From positions 3,449,001 to 3,513,000 of the forward strand of contig NC_060113.1 in NCBI RefSeq assembly GCF_021155765.1: 64,000 bases of DNA, read 5' to 3'. The translations under genes were made by a program, and so were the position numbers. Numbering within the stretch: the stretch's first letter is position 1; each line of letters starts with the position of its first letter. Below the pieces are notes generated by a model that saw only the letters and a program-made list of their open reading frames with translations, was not told the DNA's origin and searched no databases. This document shows, piece after piece, positions 1 to 11,914 of this stretch. This DNA is from Diprion similis (taxonomy: Eukaryota; Arthropoda; Insecta; Hymenoptera; Diprionidae).

Positions 1-29
1 TCACACTGTTTCATCGATCTATTACTCAG

Positions 30-774
30 GCTGTGGAATTTACGCTGCTTATCGAATTAAACTTGCCTTGATATGTGTGGCAAAAAATATGGAATGTCAT
101 ACGCAAAGTTGGGCGATATCTGACTCATTTGATTACAGCGCTCGCCTTAACTCCCATTGCAAACTTCGCACTCATCGGAAATCGCCTACTTTCCGTACTA
201 GTTAAACAATATTCTATTTTGTATTCAAACACCGAACAATTCTTCAATCTTCCATTGTATACGAATTGAATAACCATCGAAAGTTTAACCGTCACAGGCG
301 CTGCCCGATTTACCTAAGGAACCAGTAAATGGCCCGCTTTCCATTAACAAGGAGTTATCAGCGGCTGATTACTTTCTGCATTGGGCAGAAACAGCAGATT
401 CAGTTTTCGTTAGATTGTACGGGTACATTACTGGAATGTTTTTATCCGGCTGGAGTAACGCTAGGTTGTATTTCAACCTCGTTGGAACACAAATTCGTAA
501 CCAGGTGAATTTTAGCCAAACTTAACGGCAAAAATTATAGCAAGATTTCATGCGGATTTTAACATTTTATTTTCTCTATTCACAGGTTCTGAATTCAATA
601 GCTTTGAAAAACTACAAATTTGCCGTTGCTGAAGTGCTCAGTGAGGCTGATCTGTTTCAACGACACTGTACAAACGAAACATGGGGATCATTCCAAGACG
701 TCGCTTTCAAAGTAGCTGCGCTTTCGCATCACTTGCACGAAGCTTTGGAAAACTATAACGCATGCCTTGCATAA
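30..774 (+). pseudogene. Copy A of the secreted array family, 3' part, with an in-frame stop
   Basis: Three exons of the array family are visible: exon 3 about 30-194 (acceptor TTACTCAG, weak donor GTACTA), exon 4 298-504 (69 codons) and exon 5 586-774 ending in TAA. Exons 4 and 5 are open and match copy B in phase and layout, including the Gly-Trp core of exon 4 (SGW, then a Tyr-Phe pair and QIRNQ) and the ValLeuAsn start of exon 5. Read in the family phase, exon 3 has a TGA at 69-71. This suggests a decaying copy, a shifted exon 3 or a sequencing error. Exons 1-2 lie outside the window. Function is not recognised. Confidence is good for family membership and moderate for pseudogene status. 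Confidence 0.55.
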
Positions 775-1412
775 TATAACATAAATATACGTGTACATTG
801 TACACTACCTTTGTATCTATCGTTAAATTAAATGAATTTATTGCTGTATATCCAATTTGCTTGATATGAAAATATAATATTTCTCAATCTATTTTCTTGG
901 CAACTGTATTCCGTCTTTCATTACTCGATAAATTATACCTTCATATCCGTTCCTCCCAAAGAGAAGATAGTCACGCGACTAATTTTATAATCATGGTGTC
1001 AGATATTCCTCGATGCATAATCGAGGTTACTTGCAATAAAAGAAGATCTGAAATGACTCGTATAAATTCTGTTCGTTTCTTGGATTATAGAGGAGTGTCA
1101 GGAATAAGGCAATCTCATATTCGGTATGAGACATATCACAGGCAAGAAAAAAATAACATGTGCTTCATCGTTTTGAAAGAATAAATAACTGCTTCGACTG
1201 CCACACCATGAAGCCAAATAGTATGTCCATATTTATTTTTGTTGTACAAAGACAACCTTAGGTACTGCATGTTTGTTCTATGGGTCAGCATTTGACAATA
1301 ATGAAGCCCTTCAAACGACCTTGAGAATTGTAATACCCTACTAAATATGTAGTTTATTTTTGTTGCTTGAATATTATTTTAACAAAAATAACATCATCGC
1401 TACTGTCATTGG
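775..1412. other. Spacer between array copies A and B
   Basis: AT-rich sequence holding the 3' flank of copy A and the upstream region of copy B. Short open frames exist (for example 897-1184) but start at a non-ATG codon and lack splice-phase partners. No gene is seen. Confidence 0.6.
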
Positions 1413-1449
1413 TATATAAAGTTGAAGCAACTTGACTTGGAACATCAGT
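1413..1449 (+). promoter_or_regulatory. Core promoter of array copy B (TATA box plus TCAGT initiator)
   Basis: TATATAAA at 1413-1420 lies about 30 nt upstream of a TCAGT arthropod initiator at 1445-1449, itself 24 nt before the ATG of copy B. The same initiator sits upstream of the other copies: C near 4849, D near 5760 and F at 11532-11536. The D, C and F TATA elements are weaker. A TATA/Inr promoter suits a tissue-restricted, highly expressed gene; that reading is inference. Confidence 0.6.
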
Positions 1450-1472
1450 ATTCGGTAGACACTCTGAACAGA

Positions 1473-2654
1473 ATGAATTGGCTTCGAATATTGCTGGTTG
1501 GGCTCTTTGCCGCGGAGTCTTTGGCAAAAACGTGCAGTAAGTTCATAATAATCATTTGATGTTTGTCATTTCTGTTCACGACTGTATACCAATGTTGGAT
1601 TGATTTTGCAGGTTTTAACGATTCAGTGGCACTCGATTATCTGGCCGATGAATGGGCCACAGCAGCGAGCAGGTACCCACCACCATGTATTGAAGTTGGT
1701 GATCAAATGGGAGAAACTTTTGAACACAAATTTCAAGCATCCGCAGTGAGCTATGGAGTGTACATAATGGGAAAACTGTACCATCAGGTATCTAATGTCG
1801 CAAATTCATCTCCCAAAGTGAACGTTTGAATCGTTGATTCAACCCCGATTGCGCATTGGTAGCTCACCCGATTTTTATTTTTCACCTTCAGGCGTTAAAC
1901 CGGGGTCAAGAACTTATCAACGACGTAGAGAGATATCGTGCCAACTTGAAACCAAAGATTGAACTGATAAAATCAAACATCAGCCCACAACCAATTAGCT
2001 TGGACGAAGATTTGAACTCAATCATCAAACAGTGTCAAGTGTTCCTGAGTTTATCACCTGGAAACGTGGCGATCCCTACACCGGTAAGTTTATACGATAT
2101 TTGTTAATTAAAAAATACGTATGAAAAAATGACTAATTTATAAATATCATGTATGCTCCCATATCGCAGGATCTTGGCGCTTTGCCAGCACAGCAAATAA
2201 TTCCTGTGAGCAGAACAACGCCTCGGACGCTATCCGAGCTTCTTGTAAATTGTAACCAAATTTTCGATCAGGACTTTGCCGACATTTACGGATTCATAGA
2301 AGGTATATTCCTGACAGGCTGGGCTAACGCGAGGAGATATTTCGGAAATGTTCAGGCGCAGCTGCGTGGTGAGGTGGGTTTCAAACCTAATGACACGGAT
2401 CTTTGGTTGATTATTCTGATAGTTACTGGGTAATCGTATCAGGGAGAAAAAGGTTGATAATTTTCCTGATGTGAAACGTTTTTCAGATCCTGAATTGGCG
2501 AGTGCTGAACTCTTACACGCAAGTGGTGAATGATATTTTTTTGCACTCTGATTTGATTGGGCGTTACGTTCATCCGGAAACATGGGCAGCGTTTAACAAC
2601 GTCGGCCAGCTCATCAGAACGATTTCACTTAATTGCTTTGATTGCAATGAGTGA
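1473..2654 (+). CDS. Array copy B: secreted alpha-helical protein of unknown function, 267 aa
   Basis: Five exons: 1473-1536, 1612-1787, 1892-2083, 2170-2373 and 2487-2654, phases 1,0,0,0, all with GT-AG introns; together 267 codons plus TGA. Residues 1-18 form a signal peptide (MNWLRILLVGLF, then small residues and LAK). The mature protein looks mainly alpha-helical, with Cys soon after the signal, Cys in a PPPC stretch, single Cys in exons 3 and 4, and a CFDC near the end. Exon 4 carries the family core ending in LTGW, then Tyr-Phe and QLRGE. AATAAA follows at 2763-2768. Family unrecognised. A TsetseEP (DUF725)-like secreted helical fold is only a guess from size, tandem arrangement and helicity. 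B is the most divergent intact copy. Confidence 0.75.
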
Positions 2655-4845
2655 TAATGAAGATACCAGGGCTCCTATAATTACACAAAAATGATTTTAT
2701 TGCGTCAATTTTATTCGGACTTGTATTGTCTCGAACTGTAAACTGGATTAGAATGTATTCATAATAAAAATTCTGTTGGCATTAAAGTGGCACACTGTTC
2801 ATCGTCTATCGCAAATCCTACACAAAAGTAATATTGCTAGAAAGAAGATTTGCAAACTGTTCCAAAGGCAAGGGCATGGAAATATGGAGAGTTTACGTCC
2901 TCCGTCAAGTGTGAATAGAATAATTCAATGACTCTGCTGCCAAATTTTTCTTTGAACAAATCTTGATGAAAATGAAAATGATGATCATAATGATTTTGAA
3001 ATATGAATACGAAATTCTACGCTGCAGAGCTAATTCGCGTAATTTGAAGAATCTGACGATAGGGAAAAATATGTAGCAATAATTAGCGGTGTAAGTTTTT
3101 AAATCCGTAATAAATAAATCGCAAAATTTTTCAGATCTTTTTCTAGAAGTGCGGCAATCTTATTCGTAACAAATGCAACCTATGGGCGTTACACTTTACG
3201 CCAGATTTTTTTTTTTAAAACGCAAGTAGCTGTAATAATATGTGTATCTATTACAGAAATGTTTTTTTAAACAGCGAAAGCCCGCCAGTAAGAATAAAAA
3301 AATAATAAAAAGAAAGCTAATAAATGCAACCGCGTGTATACCAGAGGGCATTACACTTTGCATCTGGTGTTTCTAACAATAAGATGCAAGTAGCTGTAAT
3401 AACGAATGCAAGTATTACATGCATGTTTTTTCATCCAACACAAGCCCGCTGGTCAAGTGTTGACACAAAAAAGTATTGCAGGAGTAATAGGACAGCATAT
3501 CCATTTCCGATATCCATATGTATACATTCTTGTTGAGAAGACAATATTTTTTTTACAAGCAGCAGCCGTAAGAATAATATTGAAGCGGCATAATATTTTT
3601 CGGCACTCCATACAGCATGAAAGAAAAACATGACCATTATCGTGAATAAGGTTTGGGGACGAACGAAGATGTAATTCCCGAACCGCGCAGAAAATTTGGA
3701 CGCCCGTTGTTAATGAGAGGAAAAAGTAAGCGGGGAGCGATTGGTCCATCAATTCCGCAATTCTATGAACTATGGTTGGAGATTAAAAATGATGTCTGAT
3801 CCATATTACAACCGAATGAATTCCATTCGTTGATGTGTGAATTTATAAATAATGATTAAATAAAAAAATGAACCTAAAAATACGAGGGGCAGAAATAAAA
3901 TACGACCTATCGTTTCAACAAAATGCTGTAATTGTAAATTGTTTATTCATCTCGACCCCGCAGCCGATGCCTGAAATTATTTCTACACGCTGGAAGAGTA
4001 AAATGTTGAAGTTCAATAAATATTTCTGATTTCGGACTGAATAATATTTGTTTTTCAATATTTAATGGCAAATAATTGATCAATCCCATAAAAATACTTG
4101 TAAGTTACAAAGCAAACAGTCTTGTTTAACGCAGATTTTTCGCGCTATAAATGAACAAGCATTTTGAATTAATGAATATAACTGCTATAAAGTACAATTG
4201 AAAATTAAAATTTCCGTGTTTGTCAATTTCCCGCTCTCCTTTTCTTGGGGACAAAAGATACAAGGAGAAATTATTATAATCACCCCGAAAATCCAAAGTA
4301 AAAGATTTTTCCAGAGGCCGATGTTCTAAGGCTTAGAGAATCACGTCCGACCATTTCCGATGGGTGTGTGTGTCTGACCATTTGTTCTCCGGCGATATTT
4401 CGAGATCAAAGGGCAGAATATGAATGATTTTAGTTATAAATCGATATGGCTTTGCTTGGCTGAGAACTGCATAAATTTTTGTTTGTAATGACAGAAACTT
4501 ATATCTATATACAGTTCATAACTCGTTTGATAAAGCTCTTGCAGATAAATATAAACAATATGCCTCACTCTCGTAATTTTCAAATTTATCCAAGAAATAC
4601 GACAGATTGTTTCACTTGTTTTACATTATTTGAGCAAAAAATGTCGGATGCATGTGTCATTCAAAATGTTTGCAACAACAAGCCTGCGTCAATGGTATGA
4701 ACCAGCTGTCAATAATCCAGAGATAAGGAGTCGGTGTTAAACCATGTTTAATATGAAACGAAAAAGACAAAAAATGATAATAAAACAATTCTGTCACTAA
4801 TAACACTTTTTTCACACCAGATATATGATGTAATTACGTATTCAG
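2655..4845. other. Spacer between copies B and C
   Basis: Contains the 3' UTR of copy B (poly(A) signal 2763-2768) and then AT-rich sequence. From about 3420 on it belongs to the duplicated block described separately. Short overlapping frames at 3324-3752 on both strands are not conserved in length in the second copy of the block and are not called. Confidence 0.6.
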
Positions 4846-5200
4846 CATCAGTATATAATTCGAAAATCAACCAAAATGGGACGTTTCATCGTAGTACTGT
4901 GTTTCTGCTTCGCGGTTGAAAAACTTTTGCACAGACATGAGATGAGTTTTAGAAAGATTGAAGTTAATTCATATTCGCATCTGATCGGGCAAATCGGTTC
5001 AAATTATTTATTTCAGTGTTTAAGAAATTTTATTTTAGCTATTTGAATTGCAGAACCCGTCGACGTAATTGACTTGACCGTTTTAGCGAGAACAATCGCG
5101 GAAGGTGCATAAAGCCTTGCAGTGCCAAATTTGGAAGAAAATTATCACTTGGCGGATGAATTTCAGATGTCTTTCGCAGAGGCAGTCACTAAATGTGTAA
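3420..5200. repeat. Duplicated block R1 (paralogous to 9605-11914)
   Basis: Long stretches match about 6.2-6.7 kb downstream: 3550-3800 versus 9705-9950, 3900-4350 versus 10020-10500, and 4530-4740 versus 11190-11410. The block runs on through the promoter and exons 1-2 of pseudogene C, which pair with exons 1-2 of copy F. The second copy is about 490 nt longer between roughly 10540 and 11150. The array therefore grew by duplicating whole spacer-plus-gene units. Confidence 0.7.
4876..5200 (+). pseudogene. Array copy C: two-exon pseudogene remnant
   Basis: ATG at 4876 begins a signal-peptide sequence closely matching copy F (MGRFIVVLCFCFA). The frame then shifts near the cleavage site, and the donor GTGAG of F reads ATGAG here. 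Exon 2 (about 5054-5200) follows an intact AATTGCAG acceptor. It starts like F (GluProValAsp) but has an in-frame TAA at the codon that is Arg in F, then decays before the usual exon end. Exons 3-5 are absent before copy D begins at 5790. At least four independent lesions make it a clear pseudogene. Confidence 0.8.
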
Positions 5201-5397
5201 CATTTTTCTTGTCGTTCTCATAGCCTGCTCCAAAAATAGGATCAATAATTATAATCAACTTCTTATATCATGCAAAGCATAAAATTGATTGATCAATAAT
5301 TGAGGAAAATGAAATTCCGATTCAACTGTGTCGCGCCGGAAAAGTAGTTGAGAATACAAAGCCAATTTGCCAAAAAATTAAAAAATTGGAATCTTCA

Positions 5398-5610
5398 GTT
5401 CGTAACTTGTTTTATAAAGTTTTTTCATGAAAACGTGCAAAGCATTCTTCTTCAATAAACATTACACCTCATTCTCTTCGTTTTTAAATTTATTTAAGAC
5501 TCGTCGCAAATTGTTTCATTAGTCCGAATTCGTATGAGCGAAGAATATTGTATGCGTTGGTCATTTTCGATGTTTCCAACAATAAGCTTGTTCGAATAAT
5601 GTGAAAAATA
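5398..5610. repeat. Short spacer repeat shared with about 9157-9365
   Basis: The stretch from the GTTCRTAACTTGTT motif to the AACAATAAGCTTGTTC motif appears, diverged, about 3.76 kb downstream. In both places it lies in spacer sequence between array copies. The section between 5201 and 5790 otherwise holds only copy D's upstream region, with an initiator-like TCAGT near 5760. Confidence 0.6.
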
Positions 5611-5789
5611 TTTGGGAGAAAGTGCGTGATAAGTGTGAAACAAGCTGTCAATATCCCAAAAACAAAGAGTGTGGAATTATTTTTAATAAAAGAAAAAAAC
5701 CGGTGTGCGTATATATATCCGTACATATGCACGTAAGTACGTTGAGTACTTCGATAGTATCAGTCATCTTAGGAAGTAAAGCGACCAAA

Positions 5790-8381
5790 ATGCGACGTTC
5801 CGTCATAGTACTGTGTTTCTTCCTGATCGCGGCTCAGAGATCTTCCGCAGAGATATGCGGTAAGTCCTGCTAATATCAAAGAGAATGACAGATTCGTGCA
5901 AATTCATATTCGCATCTGATCAGACACTGCCGATCTTGTCCACTTGATTGACATTATAGTTTACGTATACTTGAAGGCCGCAAATAGCTTCCCGAAAAAG
6001 TTTTCAAATAAAATAATGGCGACTGTCTGAAAAAAAAGTTAATTTTTCGTCTCATTTATTTCAAGATCTTCATTTTCTAAGAACAGTAATTATGGTCATA
6101 ATTTCGTAATACTCCAAATTTGGTTTATAGAGGGATATATACGCAAGGTTCATTCCAAATTTGAAGTTATTAAGTTGAATAGAACTCGAGATTCTATGTC
6201 AACCACGTTGAAAAATGTGGTTTCGCGATAAGCGCGTTTAGTATTTAGACCTCCATTTTCACGTCGATTTCCGTAGCAAATGAAATAGAAATTTTACTCA
6301 CCCTCATCGAGGTCTCTCGAGGCATACAGAGGCCTTCTGCCGCATCCGCAGCTTCTTCGTAGGCTGAACTCGGTTCTATTGAGACGCAGACGGTACAACA
6401 TTGGTTCATTCAAGTGCTCGTGTCTTTTTAAAATTCTTAGAAATTCGACATAGGCTTGGACCCAAATATTCTTAGAAGATGTAACTATAATAATACGTAA
6501 TAAAAAATCGGAATTTTTAAATTTCTGAACTAAGTACCCTTTGAAGTTGATTCGTATTCCACAGCTGATCAAGCACATCGTCCCAAACTATTCGTTTCAG
6601 TGCAATTTGACGGATTTTGATCTATTTGAATTGCAGAACCCATCGACTCGGCTGACTTAAACATTTTAGCCAACGTGTGGGCAACGGGCGCGGAAAGCCT
6701 TCCGGTACCAACTTTGGAAATGAATGATTCCTCGGCGGGTGATTTTCAGACTATTTTCGCTGAAGCAGTCTCGGCCTATGGCCGGTCTTTAATGGCTAAT
6801 ATTCACCAACAGGTATTGCATACTTACATTCCTGGTTACATTGTTGTTGATTTTTCCAACGAGTGCATGTAGGGCAAAATAAAATAATTGCATGAATTAA
6901 TCGTAAGAAAAATCATCGATGAACAAAATCATTCGGATGAAATTAAGTCCGCACTCGAAATGACCAATTTTCTATCCACTTTACGTGCGATTAAAAGGGC
7001 CTATTTCGTGCACGAGTCGGAAGAAAATGTTTTGCTTGTCGATTGATAGTGACACACGAGCGAGTGAAAATGTTTTTACGCTTTTCGCGAAGAGTGAATC
7101 ACGCGCGACTTGCGAATTTTTGCTGCAGTTTTCCTTTTCGTACAAAAATGTTCGATAACTGTAAGCTAGATGTAGTACTGACCGCAAGGATGTAATGAAA
7201 TCGGTAAGAACCGACGGAACATTTTGAAAACACGCGGTTCTTCATGAATTATTAATCGTTATTGCAGATAAAAATAATAAACATATATTTCCATTGCAAG
7301 AATTGGCTTTCAGTTATTCACTCGTACGTATGTTACACGTGGAACATGTTGATGAGCTAAAACGGACACGAATCACGCCCAAAGTGAGCTAACATCTTTC
7401 CATGCCTACAGGCGATAATCAAGGGTGAGGTTTTAATAGACGATATTATTGAGCTTGCTAATGAATTGCAATGGTCAATTGAAATGTGCGCACCAATCAA
7501 GGGAGTCTGTCACGCAGCACAAGCCTTAGATCGGATTTTCAAGCAGTTCAAAGTATTATTGGCATTGTCACCCGGACCTGGAAGACCTGCGCAACCGGTA
7601 AGTGCTAGAAGATGAACCTGAATAACGATACTTTCATTGGTAATTTGTTAGAATTAATTGACACGCGTAGAAAAGATGTTGGGATAATTTATGCCTACAA
7701 CTGATAACAGAAACGAGGAGCATCGACGATTTCATCGTTGAGTTTCTGTCGGTGTACGAAAAGCAAACTACGCGTTTCCAGATCATGGAACTCTATTGCG
7801 AAAGATTGATAGAACAATTTAGATTACGTGAACGAATCTCGTTGCAGCCGCTGCCGCCTATACCCGTTCTGAACGTGAAGTTGCATCCTGTAGAGAGTGC
7901 GCTATCGCTCGATAGCCTGTTCGTCAACTACAACGCCACGTTGAACAACATTACCAGCAACATCCTCGCATACACAGGTGCGATATATTTGGCAGGGTGG
8001 AATATTGCATTGTCCAATTACGATATCTATGGATTGCAAGCTCGCAACGAGGTAAGTTGACCAGAATCGGCAGACAGAGATTTTGGACGCGCTGCGCAGG
8101 TCGCACCTTGAATGAAAGTTCATACAACGTAAAAGCTCGTCTAATCGTGCACAGTGTCACAAATTACTTTCTGATCGTCGTGTTTTCAGATCCTGAATGA
8201 CAAGGTATTAGACGTTTATAGACACGTCGCGTCGCAAATTAATTATCAATGCGGTTTCATTGAGGAGAACGTCAACCCGGACTTATGGAATGCTTACAGA
8301 GAAGCTGCTGATCGCATAGAGACGGCATGGAACGCTTATCAGCTGTACAAAAGTCAAGTGGCATGCATAGCAACCTTTTAA
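5790..8381 (+). CDS. Array copy D: secreted alpha-helical protein, 275 aa
   Basis: Five exons: 5790-5859, 6637-6812, 7412-7597, 7848-8051 and 8190-8381, phases 1,0,0,0; exons 2 and 4 have exactly the lengths of copy B (176 and 204 nt). Residues 1-20 are a signal peptide (MRRSVIVLCFFLIAAQ, cleavage near SSA-EIC). Exon 3 ends in a Pro/Gly-rich turn (LSPGPGRPAQP), exon 4 carries the family core AGW and QARNE, and exon 5 ends in VACIATF. Asn-linked glycosylation sites occur in exon 4 (NAT, NIT). An alternative in-phase acceptor at 7741-7742 would add 35 residues before exon 4. Function is not recognised. A cell-surface, venom, salivary or haemolymph role cannot be told from sequence. Confidence 0.8.
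7528..8381. repeat. Conversion tract shared with 12451-13304
   Basis: From the codons DRIFKQF of exon 3 to the stop codon, D and F align without gaps at a constant offset of 4923 nt. Intron 3 (250 nt) is identical and intron 4 (138 nt) has three differences, whereas exons 4-5 have about 39. Upstream of the tract, exon 3 and intron 2 are much more divergent, which places a sharp boundary inside exon 3. Confidence 0.85.
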
Positions 8382-11300
8382 ACTACTTTACAGGCTAAGC
8401 CTAGTCCTGTCTCCGTTGGTAAAAATATTATCGAATACCTACTTTTAGCATATGACTTAAGATCTGTTAGTTTCTGTAATGTGCTCGTCACTGTAACTGT
8501 TCGCCCATAAAATTTTCTTGTAAAAATACACGATTAGAACTATGTACGATCATTCATTCATTCTTGAATTTCTCCCCGAACTTCCCCGAACGTTTTCAAT
8601 CCAATCACACTTCGGATTTGTGAACAACAGGCGCTGACTCTGTCGTTTTTGGAGGTTGTTCAAACAAGCTTTGGAATACAGTCTTACAAAGTCGAAAAAA
8701 ATGAGAATTGTTGGGGATTTTTCACTTCTGCAAATCTAAGCGCGAGCTTCTTTGTAAAAAGTGGGAAAGAAAGGAAAACACTCCTGGTCTTGAAATGGCA
8801 GTTGCTAGTAACTCAACCCTTACTCGACACCCTCGGGTTAAGTCGACTCCACCCCAAGTTCAACGTCCTGTAGAATACAGACGTGCCTCATTGTCTTAGG
8901 AAAAACTATTCTGCCAGCAAATATAAGTAGTATGGGGTATTTGAGCCCTTTTTTGCGTTTGGAATACGTGAACTTCGATATTTGTGAATATATACCACAA
9001 CGTCGAAATCGACTAGCTTAATACATGTATAATCAAAGGTGAATTGAAATTAATAAAATCGAATAATTAATGACTAAGAAAAAAACTTTCTATCCAACTG
9101 TTTTCAACTCTGTTTTCAAAACAAATCTAATCAGGCGAAAAAATTTGGCATCTTCAGTTCATAACTTGTTACATGAGGTTCTTTATGAGGCAATGCGAAG
9201 CATTTTTATTCAATATACCAACAATATATCTCATTGTCGTAGTTCCTAGATTCACACAAGATTTATCACAAATTGTTTCACTTCTTCCAGATCGTATAAG
9301 AAAGAATATTGTATCCGCGAGTCATTCTCGATGTTTCCAACAATAAGCTTGTTCAAACAATGTGATAAATGTTCGACAGAAGTGTAAGACACATCTGTCA
9401 GCGTTCAAAGGATGAGAAGTGTGAAACCATATTGAACGAAACAAAAAGAATTTGTAACAAAACAAAATAATGCTTGTTCTGCGGCATGTATGCCTAGATA
9501 TTCAATACGTGTGTATAAGGCTGACAAGATGGAGTACTCAGCATCAATATACATCCCAATAATCATCCCAGCTTTTTCTAAGATCCATGTGCAATGCAAG
9601 TATGGCGTACATGTTCTTTCATCCAACGTAAACTCACCGGCCGAATGAGTTGAACGACGGTATATCCATACGTATACATTCTCGTTGAGGAGACAATATT
9701 TTTTTACAGACAGCAGCCGTAAGAATAATATTGAAGCGGCATAATATTTTTCGCCACTCAATACAGCATGAAAGAAAAACATGACCGTTATCCTGAAACA
9801 GGTTTGAGGACGAACGAAGATGTAATTCACGAACCGCGCAGAAATTTGGGCGCCCGTTGTTGACGAGATGAAAAAGTAAGCGAGGAGCGATTGGTCCATC
9901 AATTCCGCAATTTTATGAACTACGGTTGGAGATCAAAAATGATGTCTGATCTTTGATGAATTTCATTCTATGGTGTGTGAATTTTTAAATAATGAATGAA
10001 TGAAGAAATGAATTTAAAAATACGAAAAGCAGAAATAAGATTCGACCTATCGTTACAACAAAATGCTGTAATTGTAGGTTGTTCATTTATGGCGACCCCG
10101 CAGCCGATGCCTGAAATTATTTCTGCACGCTGGAAGAGTAAAATGTTGAAGTCCAATAAATTTTTCTGATTTCGGACTGAATAATATTTGTTTTTCGATA
10201 GTTCATGGCAAATAACTGACCAATCCCAGAAACACACTCGCAAGTTACAAAGCAAACAGTCTTGTTTAACGCAGATTTTTCACGCTATAAATGAACAAGC
10301 ATTTTGAATTAATGAATATAACTGCTATAAACTACAATTGAAATAAAAATTTCCGTGATTTTCAACTTCCCGCTCTTCTTTTCTTGGGAGAAAAAGATGC
10401 GGGAGGAAATTATTATAATCACCGCGAAGATGCAAAGTAGAGGATTTTTCCAGAGGCCGATGTTCCAAGGTCTAGAGAATCACGTCCGACCATTTTCGGC
10501 TCAACCTCTGATTGTGTGTGTGTGTGTGTGTGTGTATGACCAATTTTTGGTTTTAATCGACACAGCACTTTTGAACCTGAAACTGCAATAATTTCGGATC
10601 ACGTTAATCGAGTTATTTTCGAGTTACTTGAATAACAATATCAGAAAAGAAAAAATAAAGATAATGTCTCGAAGGTGGGCCACAGATTTTCTTATCGCTA
10701 GCCTAGAACTGACTAAATTTTGGATTTGATCGATACTATATTTTTGCAGTGATTTGAATGACAAAATACAGAGAATAAACAAACTTTATGTGTTAAAATC
10801 TTATGGGCTCGAAACACATCCCAGTCAGAAATTCTTAAGGTGGCCTAATCAAGATCAGCCAAATTGGCCACTTTATTTTCACTGTTCTATAATTCTGGCT
10901 AATGTTTGGCGAGTGGCTGTAGTGAGTTATTACTTCCAGCCTTTATGATTTTCAATGCAATTCATTTATATTGATAAACAAATATTGATGAATGAAATCA
11001 ACAAAAGGACTATTTTTGGACAGATTTTATTTTTTTTCCACCAATCTACGTCAAAATTGACGAGGAGTTCTAAACGACAAGCTATTGCAATGACAAATTT
11101 TCCATTGCGATTGTTTTGATGCTGAAAAAGAATTTAGTTCGAAAGAAAAATTTATATCTATACAGTTCATAACTCGTTTGATAAAGCTATTGAAAAATAT
11201 TACGCGAGGCATTGCGAATATAAACAATATGCCTCACCCTCGTAATTTTTCAATTTATCCAAGAAATACGACAGATTGTTTCACTTGTTTTACATTATTT

Positions 11301-11559
11301 CAGCAAAGAATGTCCGGTGCATGTGTCATTCAAGATGTTTGCACCAATAAGCTTGAATCAATGATATCATCAAGCTGTCAATATTCCAAAGATAAGGAGT
11401 CGGTGTTAAATCTATTTTGGTATATAACAAAATGACAAAAGAAAAGAATAAGAACATAATAAAACAATGACCTTATTAATAATATTTTTTCTTAACGGGT
11501 ACATAAGACTGATGTAATTGCGTATTCAGCATCAGTATACATTAAAAAAATCGACCAAA
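8382..11559. other. Spacer between copies D and F
   Basis: The 3' flank of D (8580-8680) has a diverged match in the 3' flank of F (about 13500-13600). The rest holds the short spacer repeat (about 9157-9365), block R2, a (TG)n tract and about 490 nt absent from R1. A 165-codon minus-strand frame at 9405-9902 is not preserved in R1 and is not called. No further array exon was found. Confidence 0.6.
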
Positions 11560-11914
11560 ATGTGGCGTTTCACCGTAGCACTTTGTTTCTGCTTCGCGGC
11601 TCAAAGATCTTTCGCACAGATATGTGGTGAGTTTTAGAAATATTGAAGTTAATTCATATTCACATCTGATCAGGTAAATCGGTTTAAACTATTCGTTTCA
11701 GTGTTTAACAAATTTTATTCAAGCCATTTGAATTGCAGAACCCGTCGATGTGCTCGACACGAACGTTTTAGCCAGAACTTTCGCACAAGGTGCACGAAGC
11801 CTTGCGGTGCCAACTTTGGAAGAAAACGATCACTTGGCAGGTGAATTCCGGAATACTTTGGGAGAAGCAGTCGCGGTCTACGGCCGGTCTTTGGTGCTCA
11901 ATATTTACGATCAG
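9605..11914. repeat. Duplicated block R2 (paralogous to 3420-5200)
   Basis: Second copy of the spacer-plus-gene unit. It ends in the functional exons 1-2 of copy F where R1 ends in pseudogene C. It contains a (TG)n tract expanded relative to R1 and an extra segment of about 490 nt between 10540 and 11150. Confidence 0.7.
10513..10535. repeat. (TG)n microsatellite
   Basis: About eleven TG units. The equivalent place in block R1 (near 4363) has only about five, so the tract changed length after the duplication. Confidence 0.9.

Noticed and set aside
9405-9902. 165-codon minus-strand frame in the array spacer
   Set aside because: It lies in block R2. The paralogous frame in R1 (3453-3752) diverges and stops early, and no motif or splice partner exists.
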